Origin: Dipetalonema caudispina
Lineage: Eukaryota > Nematoda > Chromadorea > Rhabditida > Onchocercidae
Length of the DNA: 64,000 nt
Assembly: GCA_013365325.1 (NCBI GenBank)
Contig: JABVXV010000201.1
Span: forward strand, 1,288-65,287
Direction of reading: 5' to 3'
Part shown: positions 51,231 through 63,617 of the stretch, piece by piece
Layout of the letters: every line of letters starts with the position of its first letter
Numbering within the stretch: position 1 is the stretch's first letter
Program-made: the position numbers and the translations under genes
Notes under the pieces: generated by a model
What the model was told of the DNA's origin: nothing
Seen by the model: the letters and a program-made list of their open reading frames with translations, nothing else
The model's database searches: none

Positions 51231-53424
51231 ATGATGATGGATCGAGAAGCATCAGAAGATGAAAGTGGTAGTGATGAGCCAAGTTATTTCTGTTATAAGG
51301 CTTACATTAAGGTTTGTTTCCCTCTCTCATATTGCCATGTTAGGCTTTTCTCGATGGAAATAATAACACATTGATATAATTTCATGTGATAACTAAATTT
51401 TTTGAGAAGTTGAAAAATATAAAGTAAAGAAAGACGAAAAATTATTTCAAATTTCAATTTCATTCCATTTCAGTACCCTCTTTTCACACATTGTAGACGG
51501 CTGGTTATGCTATCTTTATTTTATATTCGGTGGCAGGAATTAAGCGATTATACGATCATGTAAATCAGTTGGTGATTCTGGATCGATGTACCTCATGTCG
51601 ATTGTATGAAGAAAGAACTGCTGGGGTAGTGATAAATTTGTTGAAATTTCAATTGGTTTCAAAAACATATTATCTCAATTATTAGTCCTTTCAATTTTTA
51701 ATTGCATCTTTCTAAGGATAAAAGCAATTTATTATTTCATAAAAAAGAAATAAGAAAATTTGTTTTTGTTTAAAACAAATCTTTATTTGAAGTTTTTTAT
51801 TGAATAATTTTGTTACTGTTAATTAATATGTTCGTTCAATGACCATTCTTATTTTAATTTAGTTGACCAAATAAGTAAATAAGCTTAATTTAAATTAATT
51901 TAGTCAGTTAAGCTTAATTAACATCATAATTTAGTCTTATAAATGAATGCAGATAATCGAGTGAAATGGAAAAAAAACATTTTTTTATTTAATTAATTAC
52001 TTCGAACTGTTCATTATTGGTGAAAGTGTTGAATAGCAACAATTTACCAAATTCCTTTCCAGTTAATACCATAATTGATACAAATTAAAAAATTTTCTTT
52101 TAAATAATTCCAGCTACTTTGGGGTGCATCTGAATTATTATTGTATGGATTAGCACCATTATCAGCGCTTTTTGCACTAATTCATGCTGACATAGAATGG
52201 CTCTTTCCAACTTATGCCATGCGAACACTTTTTCCAAGCTTTATGCTTATTCTACCAATACTATTTACCATTGTAAGTTTTAATGAAATGTAGTAAGTAT
52301 GAAGTAAAGATGATAAAAAGTATTAGTCGTTGATTAAGGAGGTATTCATTATTGATCATTCCTTCCAGTGAATTATTTTTTCATTCTACAGTTCGAAATT
52401 TACAACAAATAGTAAATTGTAAGCAAATTATTCAAATTAATTTCGGACACTGTAATGTTAGGTTCGATTCTTCAATAAAATCAATAAGTTATAGTAATAG
52501 CATAAATAATGATAATAATGACGACGGCGATGAAAATATTGAAGAAATAGTAAAATTTTAAAATTTATAAAGAAGAAAAACAATTGTGACGTGAAAAGGA
52601 ATATTGTAGAGGCATCAATTTGTCGAATTATGACAGAAAAAGAAGGAAATAGAAAAAGGAAAAGAAAAAACAAAAGGAATTTACAATTTTAAAAAGAAGA
52701 GAAAGTTGAAAATCAAAAAAAGTTTGTTCAAATCAAATTTTAGTTCTCCTATATTTTGTATTGGTTTATTGATCTTATAATTGATGTACAACAAGTTTCG
52801 GATAATTTACTCGATATGGAAGTATGGAAACGATGTATTTGGGCTAGTGTGTTGTTAATTACTAATATTTATGCTATATTGCTTGCAGTTGTCGTTTTAC
52901 AACTAATTTACTATCAGCATTATATAATTATCGAAGAACAGGTAATTATTAGTTTTAAAAGACAGGTAATCAATTAGAGATCAAAAACTGTTTGTAAATA
53001 CATCATTTAATAGAAGTATTGTACTTTTAAAAAAATTACTAACTGTCATCAGATAGCTAAGTATATAATTTGTTATCACTTAATTAGACAATATCGCAAT
53101 ATTATAATATATTAGATGTTCCAACTAGATGATCTTCATATTTATATCCGGAAAATCCTTGTTTTATATTTTATGATCATATTCAGTTTAATGTTTAGGA
53201 ATATCATCGGGTAGAAGAGAGAGAGGGAAAGAAAAAAGGATAAATTTCAAAAATTGTTTCAGGTTATGCTTGAACAACAAAATTTAATAAATGAAGGAGG
53301 AGTTCGATATCAACGTAATAGACGCCAACATCGACGTCAATTTATTAACCAACCAGCAAACGCCGGCATTCTGCAAAATCAGGACGAATTGAACAATAAT
53401 CAGGCAAATATTGGAAATGTGTAA
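51231..53424 (+). CDS. unrecognised multi-pass membrane protein (242 aa)
   Basis: Exons 51231-51311, 51497-51625, 52114-52272, 52744-52941 and 53263-53424 all join in phase 0 with canonical sites. The ATG cluster (MMMDREASEDESGSDE) comes one base after a GTTACAG acceptor, which supports the start. After the acidic N-terminus come about four hydrophobic stretches: AGYAIFILYSVAG (about 29-41), LLLYGLAPLSALFALIH (about 78-94), LFPSFMLILPILFTIFSYIL (about 109-128, running on) and CIWASVLLITNIYAILLAVV (about 152-171). A short loop has C-T-S-C. The C-terminus is soluble, rich in Arg, Gln and Asn (QRNRRQHRRQFINQ). I know no family with this pattern. It may be nematode-specific, or a highly diverged ER, Golgi or plasma-membrane protein. 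It is divergent from spe-39. Confidence 0.8.
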
Positions 53425-53707
53425 TAGTGTTTCTTATGTCTGTTCTCCAATTCCTTTTTTTTTTTCTCCTCTCAAATTGCCACATATAAATGCGTATAAT
53501 ATTGTAATATTCAAAATCCTAACACAATAATTTTGTCTCTCAAAGTTTGCCACTTTCTTTTTCCTTTTAATTTTAACAATACAAATATTACTATAATGTA
53601 TTAATATTTGGATGTTTCATACCTAATTGTCCAAATTAGACGACTTTTTGCGCAGGATTCCTTGACATTTGGCGTTGAAATTAATACATATCACATTATG
53701 CACGATC
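53425..53707. other. 3' flank of the membrane-protein gene
   Basis: AT-rich, with no canonical AATAAA close to the stop; AATAAT at about 53526 is the nearest variant signal. Confidence 0.4.
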
Positions 53708-53970
53708 CGATGTATCGGTTATACATACAATTCTGATATATCAATCATGCATCATTCATTACTAGGATATGATACATCGATTCATATTGATAATTGTAAA
53801 ATCGACGTATCGATTAACTAATTCCGATATATCGATCGTGTATCATTCATTATTAAGAAACACGGTTCGTATTATATTCGTAGAAACGATGTATCGATTA
53901 TCAATCTCGATATATCGATCAGATGCATCTATTATTGTCGATCATGTATCGTTTATTATTCACTAATATA
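53708..53970. repeat. degenerate tandem repeat rich in ATCGAT palindromes
   Basis: Units starting at 53708, 53803 and 53887 (spacing 95 and 84 bp) share the order CGATGTATCGATTA, then GATATATCGATC, then TGTATCATTCATTA. Between and after them come further pieces (GATACATCGATTC at about 53771, CGATCATGTATCG at about 53939). The palindrome ATCGAT occurs at least five times in about 165 bp, far above background for this window. Confidence 0.75.
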
Positions 53971-55445
53971 GATCGGAATCATAGACTCGATGCAATATTT
54001 TATAATTCGTACTATGTATAATGATTGGGTTGATATTATTAATGGATCAGTGATGGACAATTTCGGCCTTGAGCGCTTTTTAGGAAATAATTGATTAGAA
54101 GGATGAGCATTTGTAGAAATTATATAATCCTACAAAACTTCAAAAAAATACAAATGTAATTAAGTTTTCTTTCCTATGATGTTGGCATAATTTTTCAAAT
54201 GATAATGAGAAAATGACTATCATTTAAAATATGTTAACATTATGAAATAGAAAAACAGTTGAAATTAAAAAACAACTGTAATTATAAAAATAAGCAAACG
54301 TGAACCATAAGATCTATCACTGTACGCTTAAATGACTACTAACGACTACCCTTTTCACTAACACGTTTATCTTATTGATTTTATCCTTGTTGAATATAAT
54401 CTGAAATTTAATAAACCAAAAGAAAAAAAAAATGAATTCATGAGCTGACAGTCCCTGTCTTTTTTTTAACGATAATCAAAACATTCGATAAGTTTAATCA
54501 TTTTGAAACGTAAGCGCATCGAGGTTATGCCGGGAGACGTAATTAAAGATCTACAGGATTGTTAATGGATGAAGATTCCATACTTTTCGCTAAATTTCTT
54601 TCGAAATTGTTTGTCAGATTAAAATCAGGACTATCCATCTGATTTTAGCAAGAACCTTGGTAACCAATACCACTGATAGGAGAAATCTTTATTATTATCT
54701 GGAATCTTCTTTCATTCTGACGAATAAACCTATTGAAAATCATCGCAATGATTTGAAGTGTAGTATACACACTAATTATACTTCATTACAGTATGCCTTT
54801 TAATAATAGCAAATAATTCACTGGCGAATACGAACATATAATAAGCTATTCAAAGATTACAATGATAATTGTTTGGCTACTTCAGATTCATTCGTCGAGA
54901 TGAAAGAAGGTTCCAGATATATACTGATCATATTAAACCAATTTTGCCTGGATAGAAAGTTTTTGAAGTTGATAAACTGATTAGCAATATCTTTCAGACA
55001 AAAAAAAATTGTGTTTCAAAAATAGTAAAACGAATATTTTGATAAATCAATAAAATTGATGAAGGGAAAAAGCATGTGGAAGAAAAAAACACTGGGTATG
55101 CACTGCCGCATCTTCAAAAAAAGATAACAGGCATACGAAGTCGCCCGTTTGAACCGCTTATATCACTATATCTATGCTAAATGTGTCATGGTTTCTTTAT
55201 AACCAAGCCATTTCAACGATGTCTGAAAACTACATCCTAATAAATATTTTTAATTATCGGAAAAATCAATCAAAAAGACAGTTGAACATCATTCTTTCGA
55301 AGATAACCCAAAAATTGCGTAGAAATGGCGCAATCCGGAAGACGCTTATATGAAATGGAATTGTCAATGCATAAAATATACAGAAACAAATAATGTCCAA
55401 ACAAAAAAAGATAAATCACAGGATTTTTTGTTCATCTCATTTCAA
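53971..55445. other. convergent intergenic region, no supported gene
   Basis: Between the membrane-protein gene (+) and the 3' end of HRD1 (-). No conserved frame was found, and no canonical polyadenylation hexamer for HRD1 was identified. Confidence 0.5.
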
Positions 55446-58400
55446 TTAATCATTGCCACTATCTGATAATGATGCTGTTGTAGGGCCAAATTTCTGTAGC
55501 CTTCGTTGTCGAATTTCATCAAGTTCAGTAGATGGTGCAGAAGAACAAGTTGATACTGTACGATCGACACTTGATGTTGGCGGATTCTTATCTGATTTAG
55601 CTTCACCCGAACTAACTACTGGTATGTCGCTAAGAATAGGTTCATGGTACGATGACCCATGAACTGAATTTTCGGCAACAGCCGAAGAAGCTGTTGCACC
55701 ATTAGGTGGTGCAGTCACATTTGCATTTGTTTCTGCAGCTGCATAAGCGGGAACACTATAAAAACGAATGAAATTTTAAATGAAACAGTAAAATTAAAAT
55801 TCTTAAAGAAATGCTGTAAAAACTTCTGGCAGTCTTCTGCAAATGTAATGTGTGAATGCGGATATATCAGACAAATAATCGATATGCCTATTCATATGTC
55901 CAATACAAAATCTTTGTCACGCTTGTAGAACTTCAAAATAATTGATTTCCTATTCTTAAGCGTTGTGTCCTTCTAGCTGATTATTACAGACTTTCGTAAT
56001 ATCTTTGTTAGCGATATGTTGTTCCCCAACATATTTCCAAAATTCAATTTTACCTCAGTGACTGCACGATGCTCATGTACTGTTGTAGTTGCATGGTGGC
56101 CGCATCCAACAATAAACCAATATTACGGATACAGTTGATACGTGCCTCGACAGCTGCTCGTTCGGTTCCTTCCATAGCAGCAACTTCTTCGTCTGTGAGA
56201 CCAGCAAAACTGGGAACAGGTGGAAATGGAAACATTGGAGGTAACGCGAATGGTGGTACTGCCTAGAAAAGACAGGCGGTACAAGACAAACGGGCTAAAC
56301 GAATTGACTATAACACAATTTCAAAATTTTTTTGCTTGGATGACGATTCTGCCACCTGATGAGTAAAACTGGAGAGTTTTTAGTACTACTTACTTTATTC
56401 AAGTTCAGTTAAAGTAAAACAAATTTATTTTTAACGGTTTCAAAATCCACATAAAATTCCTCAGGAGACAATGTAGACAAGATAAACTAGAAATATACAC
56501 TCTTGAAAGAAATGTGCTCTGGTGATAGAAGTGCATAATAATTAAAAAGAAGTTAGTACACATCTTAAAACATTGAAAACTAGATAAAGAATCTATCTGA
56601 CTAAAATAATTCTACAAAGTCAAAAAAAAAGTGACGGCCGGTAATTGTTTTTCTTATCTACCCTCTAAAATGTCATAATCTAACTTATCTATAACTTAAT
56701 TATATTGTAAACATGGAGAAGAGTCTTGTTACAGCATTGTATTTCAATTCTAACTAAGTCTCAAAACTTATCTTCCTTACTGCAGTACCCCAGTAAATTA
56801 CTTTGACAGCAAAACTTAATTACTACCATCGAAATTTGAGTACTTATCGATTAGAAATTAACTGACTTATCTGGCATTAACAGCCTTTGGAAGAAAATTC
56901 ATAGAATCACTTAGCATGAGTAAAAAAGTACATTCACTATGACAGAACTAAACATAGTGCGAAAAATTATTTGTAGACTTCTCCATTAGCTTAATCTAAA
57001 TGAATCAAAGATAATAATTAACAAAAATTTATTTATCAAAACACTGACCATAAATGGAAAACCTGGAGATGTAGCTGGGAACTGAGGCATACTGAAACCG
57101 TTACTAGAGGATGGCATCTGAGGTGCACTATTGCCATCATCATTTCGTTGGCCAGCCGTGCTGGTTCCAGCTTGTGGCTGTTGCTGTTGCTGTTGCTGTG
57201 GTTGTTGCGGAAAGGCGAACTGAGCCATGAACGGAAACATATTTGGGATTTCACCGCCATTATTTGCAGGCTGAACTCCCCCAACGTTTTGCCGTGCTTG
57301 AACGGGTCCGGCTGCAGGTGCAGGTGCTCCTCCAGCTGCAGGTGCTGTTGATGTTGCCCTTCGTTGTGCTGTAATTTATTAATTATAAAAATAAGGTTTG
57401 TTTAAAAAGAACTCTTTAGACTTCAATGATCATAAAAGTCTAAACTTTCCTTTCGAAGGAGATATTTGAAAAGAGCAAACCTAAAATATCAGTACGACAA
57501 GTTGGGCAGCTCTGTTGTCTTTGGAACCATGAACGGAGACAGTTTGCGTGGAAAATATGATTACATGGTAGTTTCTTTGCTCCACTAACCGGTGTCATCT
57601 CTTCACGGCAGATTATACATGTATTGTCGCCTAAGTGAGAATTAAAACATTAAGAAAAATGCCAACATTATTAAAAATCAAAAAAGCAAATAAAAAATAA
57701 ATGTATAAAAGAATAAAATTCTGAACACCAATCGAAGTTTCTATTAAAAAAATAATTTCTTCAAAGATATCTGAATCCATAATTTTACTTAAATAGATCT
57801 CAACGTGCCTTAAGCTTAAGTATAATATTGCTTGAAAGATATACTCACTTTTAGTCGCATTTTGTGGGCTCCCTAAAGATTATCATTTCAAATAATAACT
57901 AACAAACAAAATTAAAGGGACTATTAAAATGAATACCATGTAATAGATCCTGTTCGGTAGCTAGTGGAAACAGATTATTCATGGCATGTATCGCACGTCT
58001 TGAAAGTATAACATCATTGATTGCCTTATGAAATGCTCGAATAGTAAGATAAAGTGGACGGATTGAAAATAATGGAAAAGTATGCAGACGTATCATTACG
58101 GCCACGAAAATAATATATAGAATGCAACGGAGGCAATCTAAAAAGTACTGTTCATTCATTTTTCCGAAATCTTTTCAAATTTTTGAGTTCGCTGAATAAG
58201 AAGAAATTAGGTGTGAGAATGATAAAACATAACAAATTTTTTGTAGCAATCCATGGAATAAATTACCATCTCTTAATATTCACACCTTTGCTTATCTTTT
58301 GAATCTAACTAATCGAAAATCAATTTTCATCGAAATATATTATTCTGTTAGAACTACAAAACAAGAGTAAATCTAATCATAAAAATTTTAGTGTTTTCAT

Positions 58401-60145
58401 TTGTTCCGTGATAAATTATACAAAAAACAAAATGATTTTGATAAATCTATCCATAAATTTCGAAAGAAAAAAGAAAACAAACACACTGATAAGGAGTTCC
58501 GAATAGAGCAAATAAACTGCTTTATTCTCCCATGGATGCACATTTCGTAAATCGTGCATATGCAAAATATATTTAATTGTTACATGTAGTACAACTGTCA
58601 TTAACACTGCATACTGCAAGAAAAAACAGTAATAATACTTGAACTGATAATACCAAAAAAACCTATGCTACAGACAGAAGGCATTTTGATTGGTAAATAG
58701 CAAGTGATTCGAGATTCCTTGAAAGTTTGAAACTAACGTCAGATGTTTTCAATGTTATAACAATATATTTCCTCCTACTGATACTATAACTTGATAAAAT
58801 TGTTCAAAATCACTGACCTCGAACCCAAATACAATTTGCACGGACGCTCCGCGAACGAGTGTTGTGAAATATGCATGTGATATAAAATAACTATCCAGAG
58901 CACTCAAAAAGGCAAGCAATGCTGAAAATTCATTATTTATAGAATTATTCTTTATTTCATTACGAAATTTAGTCTTATGATATCTTCGAACAACAAAAAC
59001 TATAAAATCGTTTATTATTAAACCCAAATTTGAAGTTTTGCTTAATAACTCATTTATGAAAAAAACCGGACTTAATGAACCAAGAAAATTTTAAATAATA
59101 AATCGAATCTGAAGAATCTGAAGTGTTAATCAGTAAAAAAAATCAGAAATACTAATTCGAGTAGAAAAGTCTGAATTAACAAATTACGAAAGTTAAGAAA
59201 ACATTAAAAGCATACACATCATCCTGCAATGAAACAATACAGTTATAATTGGACTTCTTTCCATAAAATCGACCCGATCTTCGCTAAGCCAATGAAACAA
59301 CTTGATAAAAAGTAGAAAAACAAATTGCATTACAAAACGGGGCGAGAAATCATCGCGAAATACGGTAAATGCCAAACATGTCTCCATGATCGCATGCCAT
59401 GTTCTCTCCGATAGATGCTGGGAATCAAAAGTTTAGTTTAACATATTCAGGTCAGCATTAGAACTCATCAGATATTTTCGGCCACAGAAATCAGTATTCG
59501 GTCACTAAAGCTAGTGGAGAATCTTACAGTGAGATCATCTTATCTTACAGTGAGACATCGAATAGGTTCTTTGAGAAACATCGCGGAAACGAGGACGTAA
59601 TGCACCGAATGTTCGGGAAATTTTAGTGATTTATCCTTTTCTCTTTTCAGGAAAAAGCTTTAATTTCTTTTTCCTGTAGACTGTAACAGTTTATTTTATT
59701 CTCTGGAAGTAATTTGTCAACTTAATATATTCTAATTCTGGACAAAATTCATTTTCAAAAAATTTCCCGATGTTTTACCTCATATTCAGCAGCACGTAAT
59801 TCACCGAAAAATAATTTCCTAACGATTTGAAAAATCATATACGCGATCACTAATCCTTGTACATACATCACCTGCAAATATGCGAGATATCTTCCCATAA
59901 TGCATTAAAAATTTTGATAGCGTCGGCAGCAAAACTCTTCTTTCAAGTTCGCGAAAAACTAGAAAGTCAAAAAATAGATTTCTTTTTTCTTAAAAAAAGG
60001 AACTTACCGCCATGGAAGGACTACTTTTTGTAATATAGACAACCGATGGATAAAACTGCTTTTTCTGGAAAAAAGCATTCCCGACGGTAAGCGAAGTGAG
60101 AATAATGCTTGTTATTGTCAAAAGAAAAGTCGACGCATGTGCCAT
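55446..60145 (-). CDS. sel-11: HRD1 / synoviolin, ER-associated degradation E3 ubiquitin ligase (625 aa)
   Basis: Multi-pass ER membrane ligase that ubiquitinates misfolded proteins for proteasomal removal. Minus-strand exons: 60145-60008, 59871-59779, 59417-59216, 58921-58818, 58613-58487, 58137-57937, 57872-57849 (microexon), 57630-57481, 57368-57049, 56262-56054, 55755-55446. All junctions keep phase; length matches human SYVN1 (617). Membrane domain: ETCLAFTVFRDDFSPRF, HWLSEDRVDFMERSP, ISHAYFTTLVRGASVQ, HPWENKAVYLLYSELL and RLHTFPLFSIRPLYL are strongly conserved. RING-H2 at about residues 301-340: CIICREE, CNHIFHANCLRSWFQRQQ, CPTC. Then a Pro/Gln/Ala-rich linker with a short poly-Gln, the conserved LTDEEVAAMEGTERAAVEAR helix and a C-terminal IRQRRLQKFGP motif. 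Start ATG follows the acceptor at 60159 by a 13-base leader, consistent with trans-splicing. Confidence 0.95.
57849..57872 (-). other. 24-nt microexon of HRD1
   Basis: ATCTTTAG precedes and a perfect GTGAGT donor follows 24 bases that enter and leave in phase 1, as do the flanking exons. Inclusion adds SPQNATK-type residues just before the RING domain; skipping joins LLHG directly to DNTCIIC and also keeps frame. It may be constitutive or alternative. Confidence 0.6.
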
Positions 60146-63100
60146 TTAATGTGATATTCTGGAATGACAAAACTTTTGTGTAAATTTTGCGCATCATACA
60201 GCTAAAATTTCATTCCAACATTCTCTAGGCAAATCATCCTTGTTAAAAACAGAAATAAACAAATAGTAACAATAAAACCGCGGAATTATTGCTGTGTATA
60301 ACTTGGATTAATGGTTGCTGACAATTTTTTAAATCTTTTTGTAACAACGAAGAAATAAGTAAATCTTTTTACGCAGTGATTAAATTTTAAATTACTTTGA
60401 TAAATGCTTATCAAATCATTTATTATCCAAAGTTACATCCCTCTTATTACATTGTCACGTTTTACATGGAAATAATTAAAAAAATAAATGAACGTTATTA
60501 CTACCCTTTCACTATCTTTCATCTTTATAAAAACGCGTCACACATAGTATCGAGTAAAATGACTCATTCGAGATTTACGTAATTCGTTTTACAGAGAAGA
60601 CCCAATATCGTAGCTGTTATTGTACAGATAAACAATGATGACATATGTACGATATGTAAGATTAATTAAATCGATTAAAAATGTGCAAATTAACAAGGAC
60701 AATATATTTTTACCGTTACCATGCACGAGTTGTTAATTAAGAATATGAAATGGAATGACGTTGGCATGAGATTAGACATTAGATAAACTATGACTATATA
60801 TTGACCTTTGAATATAATAATCTTTTCAATGACAGTTACAGTAGTAATTTCCAAATCATTGTCACGTGAAAATCCATACAATTACTAAATAACTTATTAG
60901 ATCTATTGCATATATTCCCTTAACACAATTCCAAAGTCCTTTTTTTTTTTTCTAAGAAAAAGTAAAAATTAATATTCGCAAGAGATTTTGCGATATCTTT
61001 TCTAAATATTCGTAACTATTTCAATGTGCATCTTCATTGCTGAGTTTATAAAATATATATATATAAACTGTAGTTATTGCAAATAGCTCAATTCCCGAAT
61101 ACTTTTAAGTCATACAATTGTTAAATGATTAAGTTAAAGCAAAAAACAATAAGCACTACACGAAGACTAGCATCCGTATACTAACAAGAAAAGGGAGAAT
61201 GTGATAAGTAATTCGCAAAATTATAACATTGAAGAATAGAATGTATGACACATCATGTAAGAATGATCTGAATTAATTTGTTTATTTAATTGAAATTTCC
61301 AACAAGGACTTTTCCTTCTCTTCTGCTTAATAATCCATCTAAATTATGCATTTTAATCGCAGCAGCAGTCTCGGATATCTTGTGACAATGAATAATCAAC
61401 ATGATATGATTTTGCTAGCAACAGCGAGGAATCTATGAACTCATAAATCTATACGAATAAACTCTAAGCGTAGATATCTAATGATTTTAATGCAACTTGC
61501 AAACTTGTTGAAACTATCATTTCAATCATAATTAGGAAAACGTTAAAAGCTTACAAAGAATTCTAACGATTATTTTCAAGCTCTACCCTCTCGTCTTATT
61601 TAAGACACAGCTAGCTCACAACTTCTCCCTACTGTCCATCTAATAAGTATTATATTTAACTCCTTCGAAATATTATATATTAAACTGTTTCTTTTCAGTA
61701 ATACTTTTATTATCACTTGAAGATTCACAACCTCTAACCAAACTTAATCAGAAGAAAAACCATAAATAACTTCGTTATCCAAAATAGCAGTAGACCAAGA
61801 AGATATAAAGCAGTCCAATCAGAAACGTCAAAAAAGACCCGCAGAGAAATCAAATTTTTGAACTGTTACACTAAATTTACATAATAAAAGATTCCTTGAC
61901 ATACCCAATGGGCTTACTGGAAAATAAAAGTAAAAGCAGCAATAATGTGATGCTTACTGAAACAATCAAAGTCTGAAATCATGGAAAACTTTTCATTTAC
62001 ATCTAAATGATACCAAATAACAATAACAATAAAAGAATAAAAAATTATAAAAAACTACAATAGAAAGATACGAAGATACATATAATATAATACACATGTT
62101 TATATCCTTGTAAACATAAATATTCGCATAAAGTACCATCACCAATCAAACTACCGTCTATCACATGCATGTAGTGCGTATCATAAATAATTAAAACCGA
62201 CATAGATACAGCAATCAAACATTGCAAGAAGGAGGAATACTACTGAACAAATCATTTTTTAAAATCTGAAGTATTCCTGCAATTGTTCTCCAACGTGTCA
62301 CGAACTGTTACATAATTCTTATTTTTATTCCCGTAAAGCTAAGAGATAATGGCAAATAAGTAATCACCAAAATAAAGTTATTCAGTGCGAAAGTCTTGCT
62401 TTTTTTTATAGATTAAATATCATCCTCAGAAATTCCAGAATCATCCAACAAGCACGGCCCGCAACCCACAAGCAAAATTTGTTTTCCATACAATTTTCAG
62501 TCTATAAATGATTGGAAAAATTGAAACAGAATTTTTCCAATGACCAACAGCACTCATAAAGCATACATAAGAAAGCTGAATACTAAAGAGAGAAAGTTGT
62601 GTATGACACCATAAACAAGGCTGAAAAAGAAAAAGGGGAAGAAAAAGTTGAATTTATGAGTGGGATTTCACTAATAATCAAATCAAGATCTCATTTTTTG
62701 GAAATCCCATATGGCATTAAAAACAAACCGAAATCTGTTGAGTAAACTCCGGAATTTTTCGTATAATTACTTAGAACTAAAGTCATAAAATTTTAATCTG
62801 TAAAACAAAGATTTAGCCCCAAAAAAATCAACATTGCTAAAAAAGTGCGTATTTTCACAAGTCAAGCATGTTATGGAGTAAAATTTATAAGTGAATTTAA
62901 AAAATTTTGAAATGCATGGCGTTTCTCCTAAGAATGTCATGCATTTCAAATGGAAGAGCGAAAACACAAAAATAAACGGAAAGGAGAAACAGCATCAAAA
63001 GAATCTATACACCAAAGGAAATAAAACTGTTCAAGTCGAAATGCAACAAAAAAAGTAATAAATATTCCTTGGAGGTTTGCATTCATATTTTTTGACCTAA

Positions 63101-63416
63101 CTAAAAGTACTGTTCTCCTTTCATAAGAAAGTGTGAAAATAACTGCAACACAATATTTAGGGGTTGCAAAGCTGCCGTCATGCAGTACACATGCATTGTG
63201 GCATAATATATAGATGGAAAGAAGTAAGAAATAGTGTAAAGTGAATAATAAATGAGTACATTTCCTGGAAACAACGACTGATTAACAGTTCAAAATAAAG
63301 TTTCCAAAAGACATTCTGAATTCTCGAAATCTTTTTAGAAGTCCTTCAATACACAAAAATTTTTGGAAATTTTCATAAAATTCATTGCAAAACGAGTACA
63401 AAAATCAGTGACAGCA
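60146..63416. other. intergenic between HRD1 and syntaxin-5, no supported gene
   Basis: Upstream region of HRD1 and 3' flank of syntaxin-5, both on the minus strand. Contains a short TA run near 61053-61066 and a strong hairpin at 62906-62950. Open frames lack motifs. Confidence 0.5.
62906..62950 (+). repeat. perfect 13-bp inverted repeat, hairpin extends to 19 pairs
   Basis: TTTGAAATGCATG (62906-62918) pairs exactly with CATGCATTTCAAA (62938-62950). On the plus strand the inner bases add six more pairs, three of them G-U, leaving a 7-base loop (CTCCTAA). Confidence 0.7.
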
Positions 63417-63617
63417 CTAACTGAGAAAAACGATAAATATCACAAAGAAGAAGAACAGCACACCAAAAACTTTGATAATTAACCACCGATTTTGCGATAT
63501 TGAATGGAAATATTTGACTAGCTCTGTATGAGCAGCTTCAACATTTAACGATGTTTCTTCAACATTCGAGTCAATTCGGGTGATCATTTCACCTTGCTCA
63601 GTGACTAGTGAAGCGAG
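63417..63617 (-). CDS. syx-5: syntaxin-5, last exon (gene continues past right edge)
   Basis: Qa-SNARE of ER-Golgi and intra-Golgi fusion. The exon begins after TTTATAG and encodes 66 residues plus TAG. It covers the C-terminal half of the SNARE motif (LVTEQGEMITRIDSNVEETS, then NVEAAHTELVKYFHSISQ), the juxtamembrane NRW and a single C-terminal anchor (LIIKVFGVLFFFFVIFIVFL). The order and the K-Y-F-x-S-x-x-x-N-R-W signature are those of syntaxin-5/Sed5 rather than plasma-membrane syntaxins. Upstream exons with the N-terminal Habc region and the zero-layer glutamine lie beyond 64000. The next 383 bp (63618-64000) are intron as far as I can see. Confidence 0.9.
   Translation of the reverse strand, partial: LASLVTEQGEMITRIDSNVEETSLNVEAAHTELVKYFHSISQNRWLIIKVFGVLFFFFVIFIVFLS

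Noticed and set aside
54171..54200. GATGTTGGCATA resembling the middle of a nematode microRNA
   Set aside because: The seed bases do not match and no hairpin surrounds it.
55453..57351. Plus-strand open frames at 55453, 56069 and 57148
   Set aside because: Antisense shadows of the HRD1 C-terminal exons, including the Gln-rich linker.
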